Positions 1 to 7,650 of a stretch of 29,277 nt of DNA are shown here, one piece after another. Numbering within the stretch: the first letter of the stretch is position 1; the number at the start of each line of letters is the position of its first letter. Origin of the DNA: a virus. The stretch spans positions 1 to 29,277 of IMG/VR virus record IMGVR_UViG_3300035701_000200; one strand, given 5' to 3'. The notes beneath the pieces were generated by a model. It had not been told where the DNA came from, made no database searches, and saw only the letters and a list, made by a program, of their open reading frames with translations. Position numbers and translations under genes: made by a program.

Positions 1-319
1 TTGCACCTCTCCGACGTTCTTTCATTTGCTCAAGCCTCTGTTTCGCCAGTTCTTCAATCCTGGCAATGGCATCTCCGTGGTCAAGTTCATAAAATTGTAT
101 GTTCAATTCGTCGAGCGATCTCCGCATGGAATCCTCTTTCTGATGCGGCAAAAGCGATGCTCCATACATCTCCGACCGCCTCAAAAGCGCCCGTCGCGCC
201 GCCTCCCTTGACCACGCAGAGAAGTCCCTTATGTCCATTTCAAGGAAATCGGCGAACCTGAACAGGCCCGGAAACTCTCCGGCAATTAAAGCGATTTCTT
301 GCGCCCGGGCCTGCGCCCG
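1..319 (-). CDS. Tail assembly chaperone, -1 frameshift extension (gpGT-like), partial
   Basis: After a -1 shift at the slippery site, the reading frame stays open for 106 codons to the window edge with no stop. It reads on from the end of the upstream chaperone gene (RAQARAQEIALIAGEFPG...) into a charged helical region ending in LEQMKERRRG. This matches lambda G/GT organisation, where a minor frameshift product carries a C-terminal domain that recruits tail tube subunits to the tape measure. An internal ATG (MDIRDFSAW) could also start a separate protein, but the long open frame crossing the upstream stop favours fusion by frameshift. The 3' end lies outside the window. Confidence 0.75.
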
Positions 320-609
320 TTTTTTTCCTTCGCCTCCGGCGTGATGGCCTTCCCGACAGCCGCCTCGATGACTTTGGCGACCTGTTCGATGGTAAGTTTC
401 AACAAGAGTTCAGTCGGCCCTTCAAGGACCGATTCGATCATCTGACGGATGGCCGCCGCAGACCCCGCCTGGGCATCCGCCTGGAGACGCTGGATTTCCT
501 CCAACGCCCCCAGCGTGATCGTCTTGACGCGGAACGGCTTGCCGTCGATTACAATCTCCGTTGACTTATAGAGGCTTTTCGTAGTATCGATTTCAAGAAC
601 TGTAGTCAC
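286..609 (-). CDS. Tail assembly chaperone (gpG-like), 107 aa
   Basis: Small acidic-to-basic helical protein directly after the tail tube gene, the standard place of a tail assembly chaperone in siphoviruses. The start is GTG (MTTVLEIDTTKSLYKS) with an AAGGCGG ribosome site. The N-terminal part (STEIVIDGKPFRVKTITLGA) resembles the beta-rich start of such chaperones; the C-terminus (KEKNGRRPGRKKSL) is basic and contains the slippery codons. Most ribosomes should make this short form and a minority the long form. The function is inferred from position and frameshift architecture; I see no enzymatic motif. Confidence 0.75.
   Translation of the reverse strand: MTTVLEIDTTKSLYKSTEIVIDGKPFRVKTITLGALEEIQRLQADAQAGSAAAIRQMIESVLEGPTELLLKLTIEQVAKVIEAAVGKAITPEAKEKNGRRPGRKKSL
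306..325 (-). promoter_or_regulatory. Programmed -1 ribosomal frameshift site: A AAA AAC plus hairpin
   Basis: The minus strand reads A AAA AAC at 325 to 319, in exactly the X XXY YYZ phase of the chaperone frame (GAA AAA AAC). Immediately downstream, CGGGC-GCAG-GCCCG (319 to 306) can form a five-pair all-GC stem with a tetraloop. The stem touches the slippery codon, closer than the usual 5 to 8 base spacer, so a slightly different fold may be the real stimulator. Confidence 0.8.
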
Positions 610-618
610 GATACCGCC

Positions 619-1173
619 TTACATAGTAGGAGACGAAGGATCCATGCCGATCGTGCCGAACTCGCCTTCCTGGCCGCTTTCCTGAGACACGAACACCTTG
701 AACGTGACCGGGAACACGCGCTGAGTTGAACGATCCCATGTCAATTCCCATCCGGGAACAGGGAACGCCTTGTAGATTTCGACCCATTCGAGCGGATCAA
801 TCGAGGCTACATTGTCGCAGATCGGCTTGATGACAACCGCTCTCGCCACGGCATACATTTCGCAGGTGATGTTGTTCTTCATAATCATGTACTCACCACC
901 TGATACGGTCACAATCCCTGAGGTGACGGGGTTAAATACCTGGTCGAGTTGATCGAGTGTAGAACGGGTCATCTTAAGTTCGAGGGTCGCCACCGTTCCG
1001 GTTGTGATAGCATCGACTGCGGCCTCACCATAACCCTCTTCTTGGATATCCGTAACCTTGGTCTCGCCCTTATAGGTCGTCGCTCCCAGGAACGGCCCAA
1101 GGGTGATGGCTCCGGACTCCCCATAGCCCCATACAATTTCGCATGGGCCCATATCCTTAATTTGCAAGGACAT
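619..1173 (-). CDS. Major tail tube protein
   Basis: A 184-residue protein starting MSLQIKDMGPCEIVWGYG, with an AGGAGG ribosome site eight bases upstream (1181 to 1186). The open frame extends 20 codons further upstream but without a good site, so I use 1173. Early beta-rich segments (GAITLGPFLGATTYKGETKV), a central ATLELKMTRSTLDQLDQV and a C-terminal TFKVFVSQESG fit phage tail tube subunits of the lambda gpV/HK97 type, which stack as hexamers around the tape measure. Position between the tail terminator and the chaperone supports this. The strong ribosome site and separate leader suggest high expression. Confidence 0.75.
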   Translation of the reverse strand: MSLQIKDMGPCEIVWGYGESGAITLGPFLGATTYKGETKVTDIQEEGYGEAAVDAITTGTVATLELKMTRSTLDQLDQVFNPVTSGIVTVSGGEYMIMKNNITCEMYAVARAVVIKPICDNVASIDPLEWVEIYKAFPVPGWELTWDRSTQRVFPVTFKVFVSQESGQEGEFGTIGMDPSSPTM

Positions 1174-1214
1174 GATAAAACCTCCTATTGAAATTAGATT
1201 AAAGACGCGTTGGA

Positions 1215-1235
1215 ATTTGCCTATGAAAGGCAAAT
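1215..1235 (-). promoter_or_regulatory. 8-bp hairpin in the leader of the tail tube gene
   Basis: ATTTGCCT-TTCAT-AGGCAAAT is a perfect eight-pair stem in the roughly 95-base spacer before the tail tube gene. No U-tract follows on the minus strand, so it is not a classical terminator. It may stabilise or process the tube mRNA. Confidence 0.4.
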
Positions 1236-1268
1236 ATATTTGGAGAGTAGAATCCGTTTATATTCTGG

Positions 1269-1700
1269 TTAGGGTCCGCTGGGCCCAGCCCCGCATGACG
1301 CCTGTGCCATTCTGAAAATAAAGTTGACTGAGAACTCGAAGCGGCCGTCAACGTCCTGGCCGATGTATTGAGGGATGGCGAGCGCCTCGACCGTCCATGC
1401 GATATAATCATCGCCGCTCCCGGAGAGGATCGGCATGTTCCAGCCGGCCGTCCCGTGAAGCGCTGTGTAGACCGTCCACGCATCGGCGCGAGCATCGAAG
1501 TACGTCTTCGCACGGCTCAGGGCTTGGATGAGGAAGTCGGCGCGATCCGGGAGTTCGGGAACCGTCGCCCCTCCGCCCGATTCTGCTATGAGGACGCACC
1601 TATCCGGCGCGGTAGCCAACCGATGCCCGGCCTGGAGCGTCGTGCCCAAGACGAATGGCGTCTTGCCTTCGATGAACGTTACGATCTCCTGGAACATCAT
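1269..1700 (-). CDS. Tail terminator / phage minor capsid-like protein
   Basis: A 143-residue protein beginning MMFQEIVTFIEGKTPFVLGT. The pattern of an N-terminal helix with IEGKTPFVLGTTLQAGHRL, then CVLIAESGGG, RADFLIQALSRAKTYFDA and a late YIGQDVDGRFEFSVNFIF strand resembles the minor capsid/tail terminator family found in siphoviruses, which caps the finished tail and joins it to the head. It lies between the HK97 gp10-like gene and the tail tube. The start is fixed by GGGGGATG upstream and by near-contact with the previous stop. Family assignment is from motif pattern and synteny, without a database search. Confidence 0.65.
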   Translation of the reverse strand: MMFQEIVTFIEGKTPFVLGTTLQAGHRLATAPDRCVLIAESGGGATVPELPDRADFLIQALSRAKTYFDARADAWTVYTALHGTAGWNMPILSGSGDDYIAWTVEALAIPQYIGQDVDGRFEFSVNFIFRMAQASCGAGPSGP

Positions 1701-1701
1701 G

Positions 1702-2103
1702 TCATCCCCCGAGTAGTCTCTTCAGATATTCACCGACGATATCGAGGTATCGTTTGGCATTCCGGGCCATCTTGGATTCAAGATATTTTGGTCCTGGATT
1801 TGTTGCTCCCTTGTTTGTCGTCCAATTAACCGTCCCCTCAGCCTCATGCCAACGTGCTGCATAAACACTTCTGAAACCTGCCTCGACAGAGACATCGTCT
1901 TTCGTCATGACGGGTGGATTGACCTTTTTCGATTTCCAGAGGTCGCCTATGTCCTTGGGTGCCTGCGGCGCTTCTTCAATGGAGTCCGCGAGAAGTTGAC
2001 TCGCTGCCTGGAAAAGACCTTTTGCGATCTCGGGCGGGACCGCATTTTCCACAAGCTTCTTGAACCCTTTCTCGAAGTCGCTCATGTCGATGGTCATGCC
2101 CAT
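1702..2103 (-). CDS. HK97 gp10-like head-tail connector / tail component
   Basis: A 133-residue protein with the hallmarks of the HK97 gp10-like family: an N-terminal helix (DMSDFEKGFKKLVENAVP), a middle APKDIGDLWKSKKV, then GFRSVYAARWHEAEGTVNW and GPKYLESKMARNAKRY, corresponding to the family's 'YA.W.E.G' and 'P.fL' positions. These proteins act at the neck, between head closure and tail. The start at 2103 has AGGTGAC upstream; MTIDMSDF, three codons in, is an alternative. Confidence 0.75.
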   Translation of the reverse strand: MGMTIDMSDFEKGFKKLVENAVPPEIAKGLFQAASQLLADSIEEAPQAPKDIGDLWKSKKVNPPVMTKDDVSVEAGFRSVYAARWHEAEGTVNWTTNKGATNPGPKYLESKMARNAKRYLDIVGEYLKRLLGG

Positions 2104-2111
2104 GTTGTCAC

Positions 2112-2432
2112 CTATGCGAGATAGACCTCATAATGCGGATGCGAGAATGCCTTTGGTTCGTGGATTGTTATGATGGATCGCTCCCTTCCATCGACGATGA
2201 GCCTGTCCGCGTGCACGAGCGCACGCCCGAGAACATTGTCGGTCTTCCGCATGTGCAGGTAGACATGGATCGGCGAGACGATCTCCTCACCCGCAAGGTT
2301 GCGGACCAGGTTCGTCTTCCATTCGACGTAACCCCGGGTGGCAACATTCGTCGTCGGGTTCGGTTCGCCCCATTGATCATTCCCGTTTGCCTTGACAACG
2401 GTGATCTTGTCCACCAAATATGCTGAGATCAT
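2112..2432 (-). CDS. Head closure / head-tail joining protein
   Basis: A 106-residue beta-rich protein (ITVVKANGNDQWGEPNP, RGYVEWKTNLVRNLAGEEIV, SPIHVYLHMRKTDNVLGRAL, IIEPK-type end). Small beta-barrels of this kind with 'V.W....V....G.e..s...vyl' are the head closure/head-tail joining proteins (SPP1 gp16-like) that plug the portal after packaging. It overlaps the minor head gene by four bases (ATGA). Assignment rests on the beta pattern and neck-gene synteny. Confidence 0.6.
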   Translation of the reverse strand: MISAYLVDKITVVKANGNDQWGEPNPTTNVATRGYVEWKTNLVRNLAGEEIVSPIHVYLHMRKTDNVLGRALVHADRLIVDGRERSIITIHEPKAFSHPHYEVYLA

Positions 2433-3286
2433 CCTTCACGCTCCATGACACTGATTGCCGCTTCGGAGGTCGGGAGAAGACCATGCTGACAGTTCGGATG
2501 AAAGGGACATGATTCATCCAGCATCGGATAATCTGGATCGTTCCCCGACAATGAATATATATTCCCCTCATATTCCTTGCAGATATCGCAGATGGTCCCG
2601 TGTACCGAGACCTTGACAAGATCGTTTTCATAGAGGGCACATTGATCGAGCGTCGCCTGGGTCTGCGCTTCTGCAAGTGTTGTCCTGGCGACCATCTCGG
2701 CATAACTTTTGAGGTTGTACATGCGTTCACCGATCTGGATAAAATTCTCGTCGCCGACAAGTTCGCGCAAGCGATCCATAATCGCTTTTTTCAGAGCGCC
2801 CCGCGAAAGTTCCAACCTCACGGCTTCAACAGAAAGCGTTGCAATCTCGCCCTCTATATCCTCGTAATCGAACTCCTGCACGGCCCCGATGATGCTCTTG
2901 GTAGCACCCGTGCCCATGAGCGCGGCAGAGATGAATTGCTCAACTGTCCGCATGATCGAACCCGTCGCCTTGAGGAGCGCCGTATCGGCTGTTGCCTCGA
3001 CCACTTGCGGGCCTGAGCGTGCGGGAGGTTTACCCCTGGGGATACGCCTGCCCAGCTTCCAAAGTTGTGCCTTGGCCTTCTCAGCGGCCTTCCCGTAGGC
3101 AACCTTGGTCGTTTGCCGAGTCCAGCGTCCCGATACGCCATTGAGGTAGGTGACAATGCGCCGGGCCTTGCGTTTGATCTCCTCGGCCTTTGCGCCATCG
3201 AAGGTCGATAGATCTATCGATAGCAGGAGCGTCCGCAACTCGTGGCCGGCCGCCCCGTATATACGCTGGAGATCCGTGAACTTCAT
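2429..3286 (-). CDS. Minor head protein (Mu F / SPP1 gp7-like, phage minor capsid 2)
   Basis: A 285-residue, mainly helical protein. Residues 200-211 (ARTTLAEAQTQA) and the C-terminal module VHGTICDICKEYEG...ESCPFHPNCQHG are the signature of the phage minor head protein family. Cys233, Cys236, Cys260, His263, Cys266 and His268 look like a small metal-binding knuckle. Such proteins sit with the portal and are carried into the head. Here the gene is not next to the portal as usual: it lies about 11.5 kb downstream, after the capsid and the glycan cassette. Confidence 0.8.
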   Translation of the reverse strand: MKFTDLQRIYGAAGHELRTLLLSIDLSTFDGAKAEEIKRKARRIVTYLNGVSGRWTRQTTKVAYGKAAEKAKAQLWKLGRRIPRGKPPARSGPQVVEATADTALLKATGSIMRTVEQFISAALMGTGATKSIIGAVQEFDYEDIEGEIATLSVEAVRLELSRGALKKAIMDRLRELVGDENFIQIGERMYNLKSYAEMVARTTLAEAQTQATLDQCALYENDLVKVSVHGTICDICKEYEGNIYSLSGNDPDYPMLDESCPFHPNCQHGLLPTSEAAISVMEREG

Positions 3287-3295
3287 GCCGATGCC

Positions 3296-3769
3296 CTAGA
3301 AATTGCTCACCTTGGTTTTAACGGATTCCTCTTCGTCACGGCTCAGGTTTGCCGTGCTGATAAACGAGGTGCCAACAAGCCAGGGAGTAAGCATGGCTGC
3401 CACAACCGGCGGGACAGGCAATGCCATCAACATGGCCTCGGAGTAATCTTCCTTGACTATGCCTGCCTTGATAACCCCTTGCGCCTGGATGCCCTTGCGT
3501 CGATCCTCGTCGGACATGTGACAGGCCAGGTAATAAGCCATCTCCGCGTTGACGATACGGAGTATGGTGAGTTCAGCCGCAGTCGCGGTGATATAGGTCG
3601 GGAGATCCCAGCGAGTGTCGTAGAAAATCCGGTTATAGGCATTGACGACAGCCTTCGTCTCCTGGTGGAGCGTCGATTCCAGGAGATCGTCCCAGCATTC
3701 CGTCTCCAAACGCTCGTTGATAAAATAATCCTCGGCATCGGCCAGGTCTGCAAACCATCCTATTGACAT
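3296..3769 (-). CDS. Head-tail connector, DnaT-like family
   Basis: A 157-residue protein starting MSIGWFADLADAEDYFINER. The early 'a.aeaY...r' segment with the Trp of ETECWDDL, followed by LHQETKAVVNAYNRI, is typical of the proteins annotated DnaT-like ssDNA-binding in phages, which in neck gene clusters work as head-tail adaptors. I set the start at 3769 because AGGAGG lies five bases upstream; the frame itself opens six codons earlier. The C-terminus is hydrophobic (LPVPPVVAAMLTPWLVG). Confidence 0.6.
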   Translation of the reverse strand: MSIGWFADLADAEDYFINERLETECWDDLLESTLHQETKAVVNAYNRIFYDTRWDLPTYITATAAELTILRIVNAEMAYYLACHMSDEDRRKGIQAQGVIKAGIVKEDYSEAMLMALPVPPVVAAMLTPWLVGTSFISTANLSRDEEESVKTKVSNF

Positions 3770-3779
3770 GTTAGCCTCC

Positions 3780-5120
3780 TCATGCACTTAATCTTAAGAA
3801 TATTGCCGGGATTGGAGCCGCCGTAATCATCGTCGGCGAGGCCGGGAAGGTTCCTGGAAGCGCCCCGTAGGTCTGTGATACATATAGGCCTGCGTTCTGT
3901 GCCGTGCCGAGCGCGTTTGATGTCCCGAGGACATTGATAACTCCCGCAACCGGGATACAATAAATCGCTGGCGTAGCTGCGCATACGATGACCAGCCAAT
4001 AGAGTGTGTTGGCCGCGAGTGCCTGATTGATTGCAATTTTCTTCGCGCCCGTCGCGGTCACGTCAATCGTTCCGGCATCCAGAAGCTTGTTTCCGGGATA
4101 ACAGTTTCCATTATCGGAATAAATGCCGAGGCGTGCCGTGGTCGTGCTAAGTGTCGAAACGTAAACGCCGATCTGATCAAGCGTGATGGCCTTTGGACAA
4201 ATGAACGGCATGGCATACATCCGGTTCGCCGTAAGAGCCGATCCGGCCAGTGCCGTTCCTGAACGTGGAGAGGTAAACCAGGCCTCGTAGGTTGTAACTC
4301 CATAATGACGATAGTTATGAAGGTCTAATCCGGCACCAGGATCACCGGCTGGCCCCTTGTCTCCCGTAACGCCCTTATCGCCCGTCGTACCTTTATCCCC
4401 TTCTATGCCCTTGTCTCCGGTAGCCCCCGGATCACCCGTGGCCCCCGGACTTCCTTGATTTCCTGGAATTCCCTGGTCACCCGTTGCCCCCTTATCGCCA
4501 GTTGCGCCCGGAGAACCCTGATTACCGATGGAACACTGGTCGCCAGTCGCACCCTTATTTCCAGTATCTCCAGCTAGGCCCTTGTCCCCTGTAATTCCGG
4601 GGTTTCCCTGATTGCCAACTGGTCCCTGATCTCCGCTCAACCCCTTATCGCCTACTACGCCCTTATCACCAGGCGAACCTTGAATACCGGGAGAGCCATT
4701 CGCCCCTGTGTCCCCGGTCAATCCTTTATCACCGCTTGGCCCCTTATCCCCAACTGGTCCCTGATTACCGATAGACCCCTGATCACCCGATGGACCCTTA
4801 TCTCCGGCAATGCCCCGGAGACCCTGGACGCCTCGATCTCCCGTTAAGCCCTTATCTCCGGTTGGCCCCTTGTTCCCAGACGGGCCGGTTTCCCCCGCAT
4901 TCCCGGTTAATCCCTTATCGCCAGCAAGACCCTTGTCCCCCGCAATTCCCTTATTGCCTACATCTCCCACCGGCCCCTTATCTCCGGTCGGACCTTTGTC
5001 CCCAATGCCACCGGGATCGCCTTTGTCGCCCTTCGCATAGACTTCGCCCTTGTTAATTTTGGCAAGAAAATTGTCCATCCACCAAGGTACTTTGAAAATG
5101 ACCCGAGCTTCGCGTTTCAT
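3780..5120 (-). CDS. Collagen-like fibre protein
   Basis: A 446-residue structural protein in three parts. Residues 1-30 form a basic/aromatic head (KREARVIFKVPWWMDNFLAK), probably the anchor to the virion. Residues 31-264 are about 78 Gly-X-Y triplets, dominated by GDK, GNQ, GPT/GLT/GAT and GSP, so many Thr and Lys lie in the Y position. Residues 265-446 are a beta-rich C-terminal domain (TARLGIYSDNGNCYPGNKLL, TLYWLVIVCAAT) like trimeric jelly-roll tips. One glycine is replaced by Cys (triplet CSI, codon 4533-4535). The gene overlaps the preceding kinase-like gene by four bases and is thus coupled to the glycan cassette. Because it sits between head genes, a head or neck fibre is as likely as a tail fibre. 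Thr and Lys side chains would be natural glycan acceptors (inference). Confidence 0.9.
   Translation of the reverse strand: MKREARVIFKVPWWMDNFLAKINKGEVYAKGDKGDPGGIGDKGPTGDKGPVGDVGNKGIAGDKGLAGDKGLTGNAGETGPSGNKGPTGDKGLTGDRGVQGLRGIAGDKGPSGDQGSIGNQGPVGDKGPSGDKGLTGDTGANGSPGIQGSPGDKGVVGDKGLSGDQGPVGNQGNPGITGDKGLAGDTGNKGATGDQCSIGNQGSPGATGDKGATGDQGIPGNQGSPGATGDPGATGDKGIEGDKGTTGDKGVTGDKGPAGDPGAGLDLHNYRHYGVTTYEAWFTSPRSGTALAGSALTANRMYAMPFICPKAITLDQIGVYVSTLSTTTARLGIYSDNGNCYPGNKLLDAGTIDVTATGAKKIAINQALAANTLYWLVIVCAATPAIYCIPVAGVINVLGTSNALGTAQNAGLYVSQTYGALPGTFPASPTMITAAPIPAIFLRLSA
4329..5030 (-). repeat. Gly-X-Y collagen repeat tract (about 78 triplets)
   Basis: Nine-base periodic tract encoding uninterrupted Gly-X-Y except one Gly to Cys change. 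The frequent hexapeptide is Gly-x-x-Gly-Asp-Lys. Such tracts commonly change length by slippage or recombination. Confidence 0.9.
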
Positions 5121-5434
5121 GTTATTTCCATTGTTATGGTTTTATGTTTCAATATATCCGGCAGCAATTCCTTGCTGATCAACTCCCATTTCGTTCCCGT
5201 CATAAAACTCTTCTGCCGCCGCCATGCCCAGGCATCATATTGACCGTCAATCCTGACGTGGTAATATCGGCATCCGGTCTTCTGATTCATGAGTGTCGGC
5301 GTGAGCGTCTTGATATCCTTTATCGTTCGTACATTGAACGTCCCGAACATCGGACAACCGAAAATCGATTCATGCACGGCGTTCGAGAGGTGTGCCTTCC
5401 CGCCGCCCGTCATATAATGTCCATTAACGATCAC
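5117..5434 (-). CDS. Small protein resembling CTP-dependent riboflavin kinase (DUF120)
   Basis: A 105-residue protein not previously obvious. Its layout follows the DUF120/RibK barrel: an early G-rich turn (MIVNGHYMTGGGKAHLSN), a central FGTFNVR where the family has GTLN (Thr and Asn bind Mg-nucleotide in RibK and in the PTAN motif of other riboflavin kinases), a strand YYHVRIDGQYDAWAWRR, and a C-terminal KWELISKELLPDILKHKTIT that parallels 'lEii.p..Lre.l...dgd'. What it would phosphorylate here is unknown; the neighbours suggest a glycan precursor. It overlaps the collagen gene by four bases and starts right at the end of the LicD-like gene. The similarity is from memory of the family pattern and could be coincidental. 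Confidence 0.4.
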   Translation of the reverse strand: MIVNGHYMTGGGKAHLSNAVHESIFGCPMFGTFNVRTIKDIKTLTPTLMNQKTGCRYYHVRIDGQYDAWAWRRQKSFMTGTKWELISKELLPDILKHKTITMEIT

Positions 5435-5986
5435 CTAAAGCCCCTTCGCCAGAATATCCCCGGCTCCCTGATCTTCCGGAATCCGCCAATTGGAATAACA
5501 GGCGGTCAGATACTTGTCGAATTGTAGCGGTACGGGATACGGTTTCCCCTTGTAATTCACATTACCCAGTTCGGCATAGAACCCTACTGCCGTTCGGAAA
5601 TAAATGTCCACCAATATCCGACTCTTAACAAAATGGGCATTCTCTTTCTCTGGAAAATAATGCCCCTGCATATAGCCCTTGCCGATCATGGCATCCGTTA
5701 AGGCGATTCGCTCTTGCTGATTGACAATAGCGATTACATCCAGGTCATTGTCGCCGTTGGGGTATGCGCCATCTCTAACGAACCCCAGACATAAGCCAAG
5801 CGCTAGGCATGCCTTGATGCCAAGTTGTCCGGTTATGCTAAAATATTCATCGAGAATATTGTCGGCAACCTCCGGGATCATGGCCGGACTGACAATGCCA
5901 TAGGGAAATTGTTTTATCTCCGGGCATTTCTTCGCCTCCGGAACCTGGGGTGATTGTGATATCCGCTCAGAATAATTCCGGATCAT
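5435..5986 (-). CDS. LicD-like phosphotransferase (nucleotidyltransferase fold)
   Basis: About 183 residues from ATG at 5986. The core GIKACLALGLCLGFVRDG followed by DNDLDVIAIV (residues about 57-88) is the LicD/fukutin nucleotidyltransferase signature: a glycine-rich helix and a D-x-D pair for metal. A later FVKSRILVDIYF and YPVPLQFDKYLTACYS match the family's C-terminal part. LicD proteins transfer phosphorylcholine or similar phospho-groups to sugars, so this enzyme probably adds a phospho-substituent to a glycan. An ATG at 6034 is an alternative start but overlaps the previous gene by 68 bases; neither has a strong ribosome site. Confidence 0.75.
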   Translation of the reverse strand: MIRNYSERISQSPQVPEAKKCPEIKQFPYGIVSPAMIPEVADNILDEYFSITGQLGIKACLALGLCLGFVRDGAYPNGDNDLDVIAIVNQQERIALTDAMIGKGYMQGHYFPEKENAHFVKSRILVDIYFRTAVGFYAELGNVNYKGKPYPVPLQFDKYLTACYSNWRIPEDQGAGDILAKGL

Positions 5987-6710
5987 TTTCGTGCGCTTTA
6001 CATTCTGCCCGTATCCTTGCCTCGGTAATGTCAAAATTGTGAAATCCCCAGTTATAGCGTAGGTTTTCCTTGCTTTGTAATTCTCGCCGCCCCCTCAATC
6101 GTCGCGCTATAGCCAAATCAACATCGGCCATAATCCAATGTGCCCCAACGAGCCGCGTACTCGAAACCCTTATTTTGGGGTTGGCGCGATAGCGATGAAA
6201 TCCGGGCCACCAATCAATGCCAAGCCCCGATTTCACAATAATCGGTTTTCGGTATAGGCTGTTCCATCCGATCGTCTTATTCGGATCACCGTGTCGCCTC
6301 TGCCGAATGACCGGCCAAGATGAATCGAGATCTTTGTCCGTTTTATGCCGATAAACCGTCCACATGTCGGAATAAATCAGATTGCCGTTCGCCTGACTTA
6401 ATGCCGTTCGCACGTCTCCGTTCCCGGCGGGAAAGATAAACTCATCCGTATCGGGCGCCATGATCCAGTCACCGTCTATCGTGGCTGCGGCCCGCGTCAC
6501 GAGGGCCGTGGTAAATCCATAGTTAATCTTGTCGGGAAGCCGATATCTCCTAATATGGGCGTTCGGATATTCGGCGATAATCTCCGCCGTACCGTCGTTT
6601 GTCGCTTCATCCAAAAGGATTATAATCTCGTCGGCAAAAGCATAGTGGCTTAGAAATAACGGGGCAAGCATTACCTCGTTATACCAGCGCGAGATTACGG
6701 ATAATTTCAC
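5967..6710 (-). CDS. Glycosyltransferase family 2 (GT-A)
   Basis: A 247-residue protein from GTG at 6710, which overlaps the previous stop by four bases (GTGA). The opening MKLSVISRWYNEVMLAPLFL, DEIIILLDEATNDGT and the D-x-D of APDTDEFIF (residues 85-93) are typical of GT-A glycosyltransferases that use a nucleotide sugar and a metal. The aromatic segment GLGIDWWPGFHRYRA and the GAHWIMAD end resemble GT2 members that modify cell-surface or protein glycans. A TTG 13 codons upstream also opens the frame but lies inside the previous gene. Confidence 0.8.
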   Translation of the reverse strand: MKLSVISRWYNEVMLAPLFLSHYAFADEIIILLDEATNDGTAEIIAEYPNAHIRRYRLPDKINYGFTTALVTRAAATIDGDWIMAPDTDEFIFPAGNGDVRTALSQANGNLIYSDMWTVYRHKTDKDLDSSWPVIRQRRHGDPNKTIGWNSLYRKPIIVKSGLGIDWWPGFHRYRANPKIRVSSTRLVGAHWIMADVDLAIARRLRGRRELQSKENLRYNWGFHNFDITEARIRAECKAHENDPELF

Positions 6711-7648
6711 CTTTTTGATGCATCCAGCCGATGGAAGTTCTGCCCCCAAAGATAACCCTTTCGATTTCGTTCCACATAAATTTCAATGGCCCGGTTCGCT
6801 AGGGATTTTATGATCATTGCCGTTTGATCGTGATCTTCCGGACGAAAAACAAAATGATCTAACGTCGCTTCGGTACATTGAACATACCGATTAACCGAAA
6901 GTCCGTAATCCAATAGTTCCACATCTGAACTATGGGCGAAATAATCCGGGCAGAGAATCTGCCGTTCCGGAAATCTATTCAGGAAATTGTCGCCGACAAA
7001 CGGAAATGAACCGACGAATCCGAACCCGGGCATCGGCCCAACCCCCCAGAGCGTTTGGGTTTCCAGGGGAACGACCACCCCGTCTCCGTGAGGGAAAATC
7101 CTCGCCATCGCAATCTCAAGCGTCCGGACCGTATCGCATGTAACAACCGAATCGTCGCCCAACATGAAGAGCGCGCCTGGTTGCTGCGCCACGAGGTTTT
7201 GCGCCGCGGCCCATCCGATCCTTGTTGCAATCGATTCTATGAAGACGTTCTTTTTTTCTCCATATCGATTTTTCAATCTCTCGGCCATCTGGTCATTGTC
7301 TTGAACGATAACGAAGATGTTCAGGTTCGTTGCCGTTGATGTCAAGAGCGCATCGATGACCGTGATCACCGTCTCCCGGCCGATTGTCGGGATGCACGCG
7401 TTTACGGGAAAGGGCGATACCGGATATGGCGCATACTTAATGTCCGCGATGGCGGCCATCTTAGGGACTCCGGCCTTCGTGATGTTCCCGGCAAGCCTAG
7501 CCCAATCTTCCATGATCGTGCTTTCCCTTGCCGCATCGTGTCCCAACCGAGAACGATAAACATGATTTTTGCGGTTTTTCCGATCCTCGATGCGTCGTCC
7601 TCTTTGAATCAATGCCTCCCTGGAACGTATTTCCCTGCTGGTTATCAT
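6707..7648 (-). CDS. Glycosyltransferase-like protein with N-terminal tag
   Basis: A 313-residue protein. Residues 1-28 (MITSREIRSREALIQRG...) are a basic tag shared with two other proteins of the cassette. Residues about 82-310 look like a GT-A domain: ACIPTIGRETVITVIDALL, NIFVIVQDNDQ, IGWAAAQNLVAQQPGALFML and GDDS (164-167) where a D-x-D would be. The later WGVGPMPGFGFVGSFPFVG loop is rich in Gly and aromatics, as in sugar-binding pockets. Activity is inferred from fold pattern and neighbours; the exact family is not recognised. Confidence 0.65.
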   Translation of the reverse strand: MITSREIRSREALIQRGRRIEDRKNRKNHVYRSRLGHDAARESTIMEDWARLAGNITKAGVPKMAAIADIKYAPYPVSPFPVNACIPTIGRETVITVIDALLTSTATNLNIFVIVQDNDQMAERLKNRYGEKKNVFIESIATRIGWAAAQNLVAQQPGALFMLGDDSVVTCDTVRTLEIAMARIFPHGDGVVVPLETQTLWGVGPMPGFGFVGSFPFVGDNFLNRFPERQILCPDYFAHSSDVELLDYGLSVNRYVQCTEATLDHFVFRPEDHDQTAMIIKSLANRAIEIYVERNRKGYLWGQNFHRLDASKR

Positions 7649-7650
7649 GA

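Noticed and set aside
4329-5030. The periodic tract as a CRISPR array or satellite
   Set aside because: The period is nine bases and follows codons for Gly-X-Y; there are no spacers.
4790-5056. Two proline-rich plus-strand frames
   Set aside because: They are the mirror of the Gly-X-Y tract and have no independent support.
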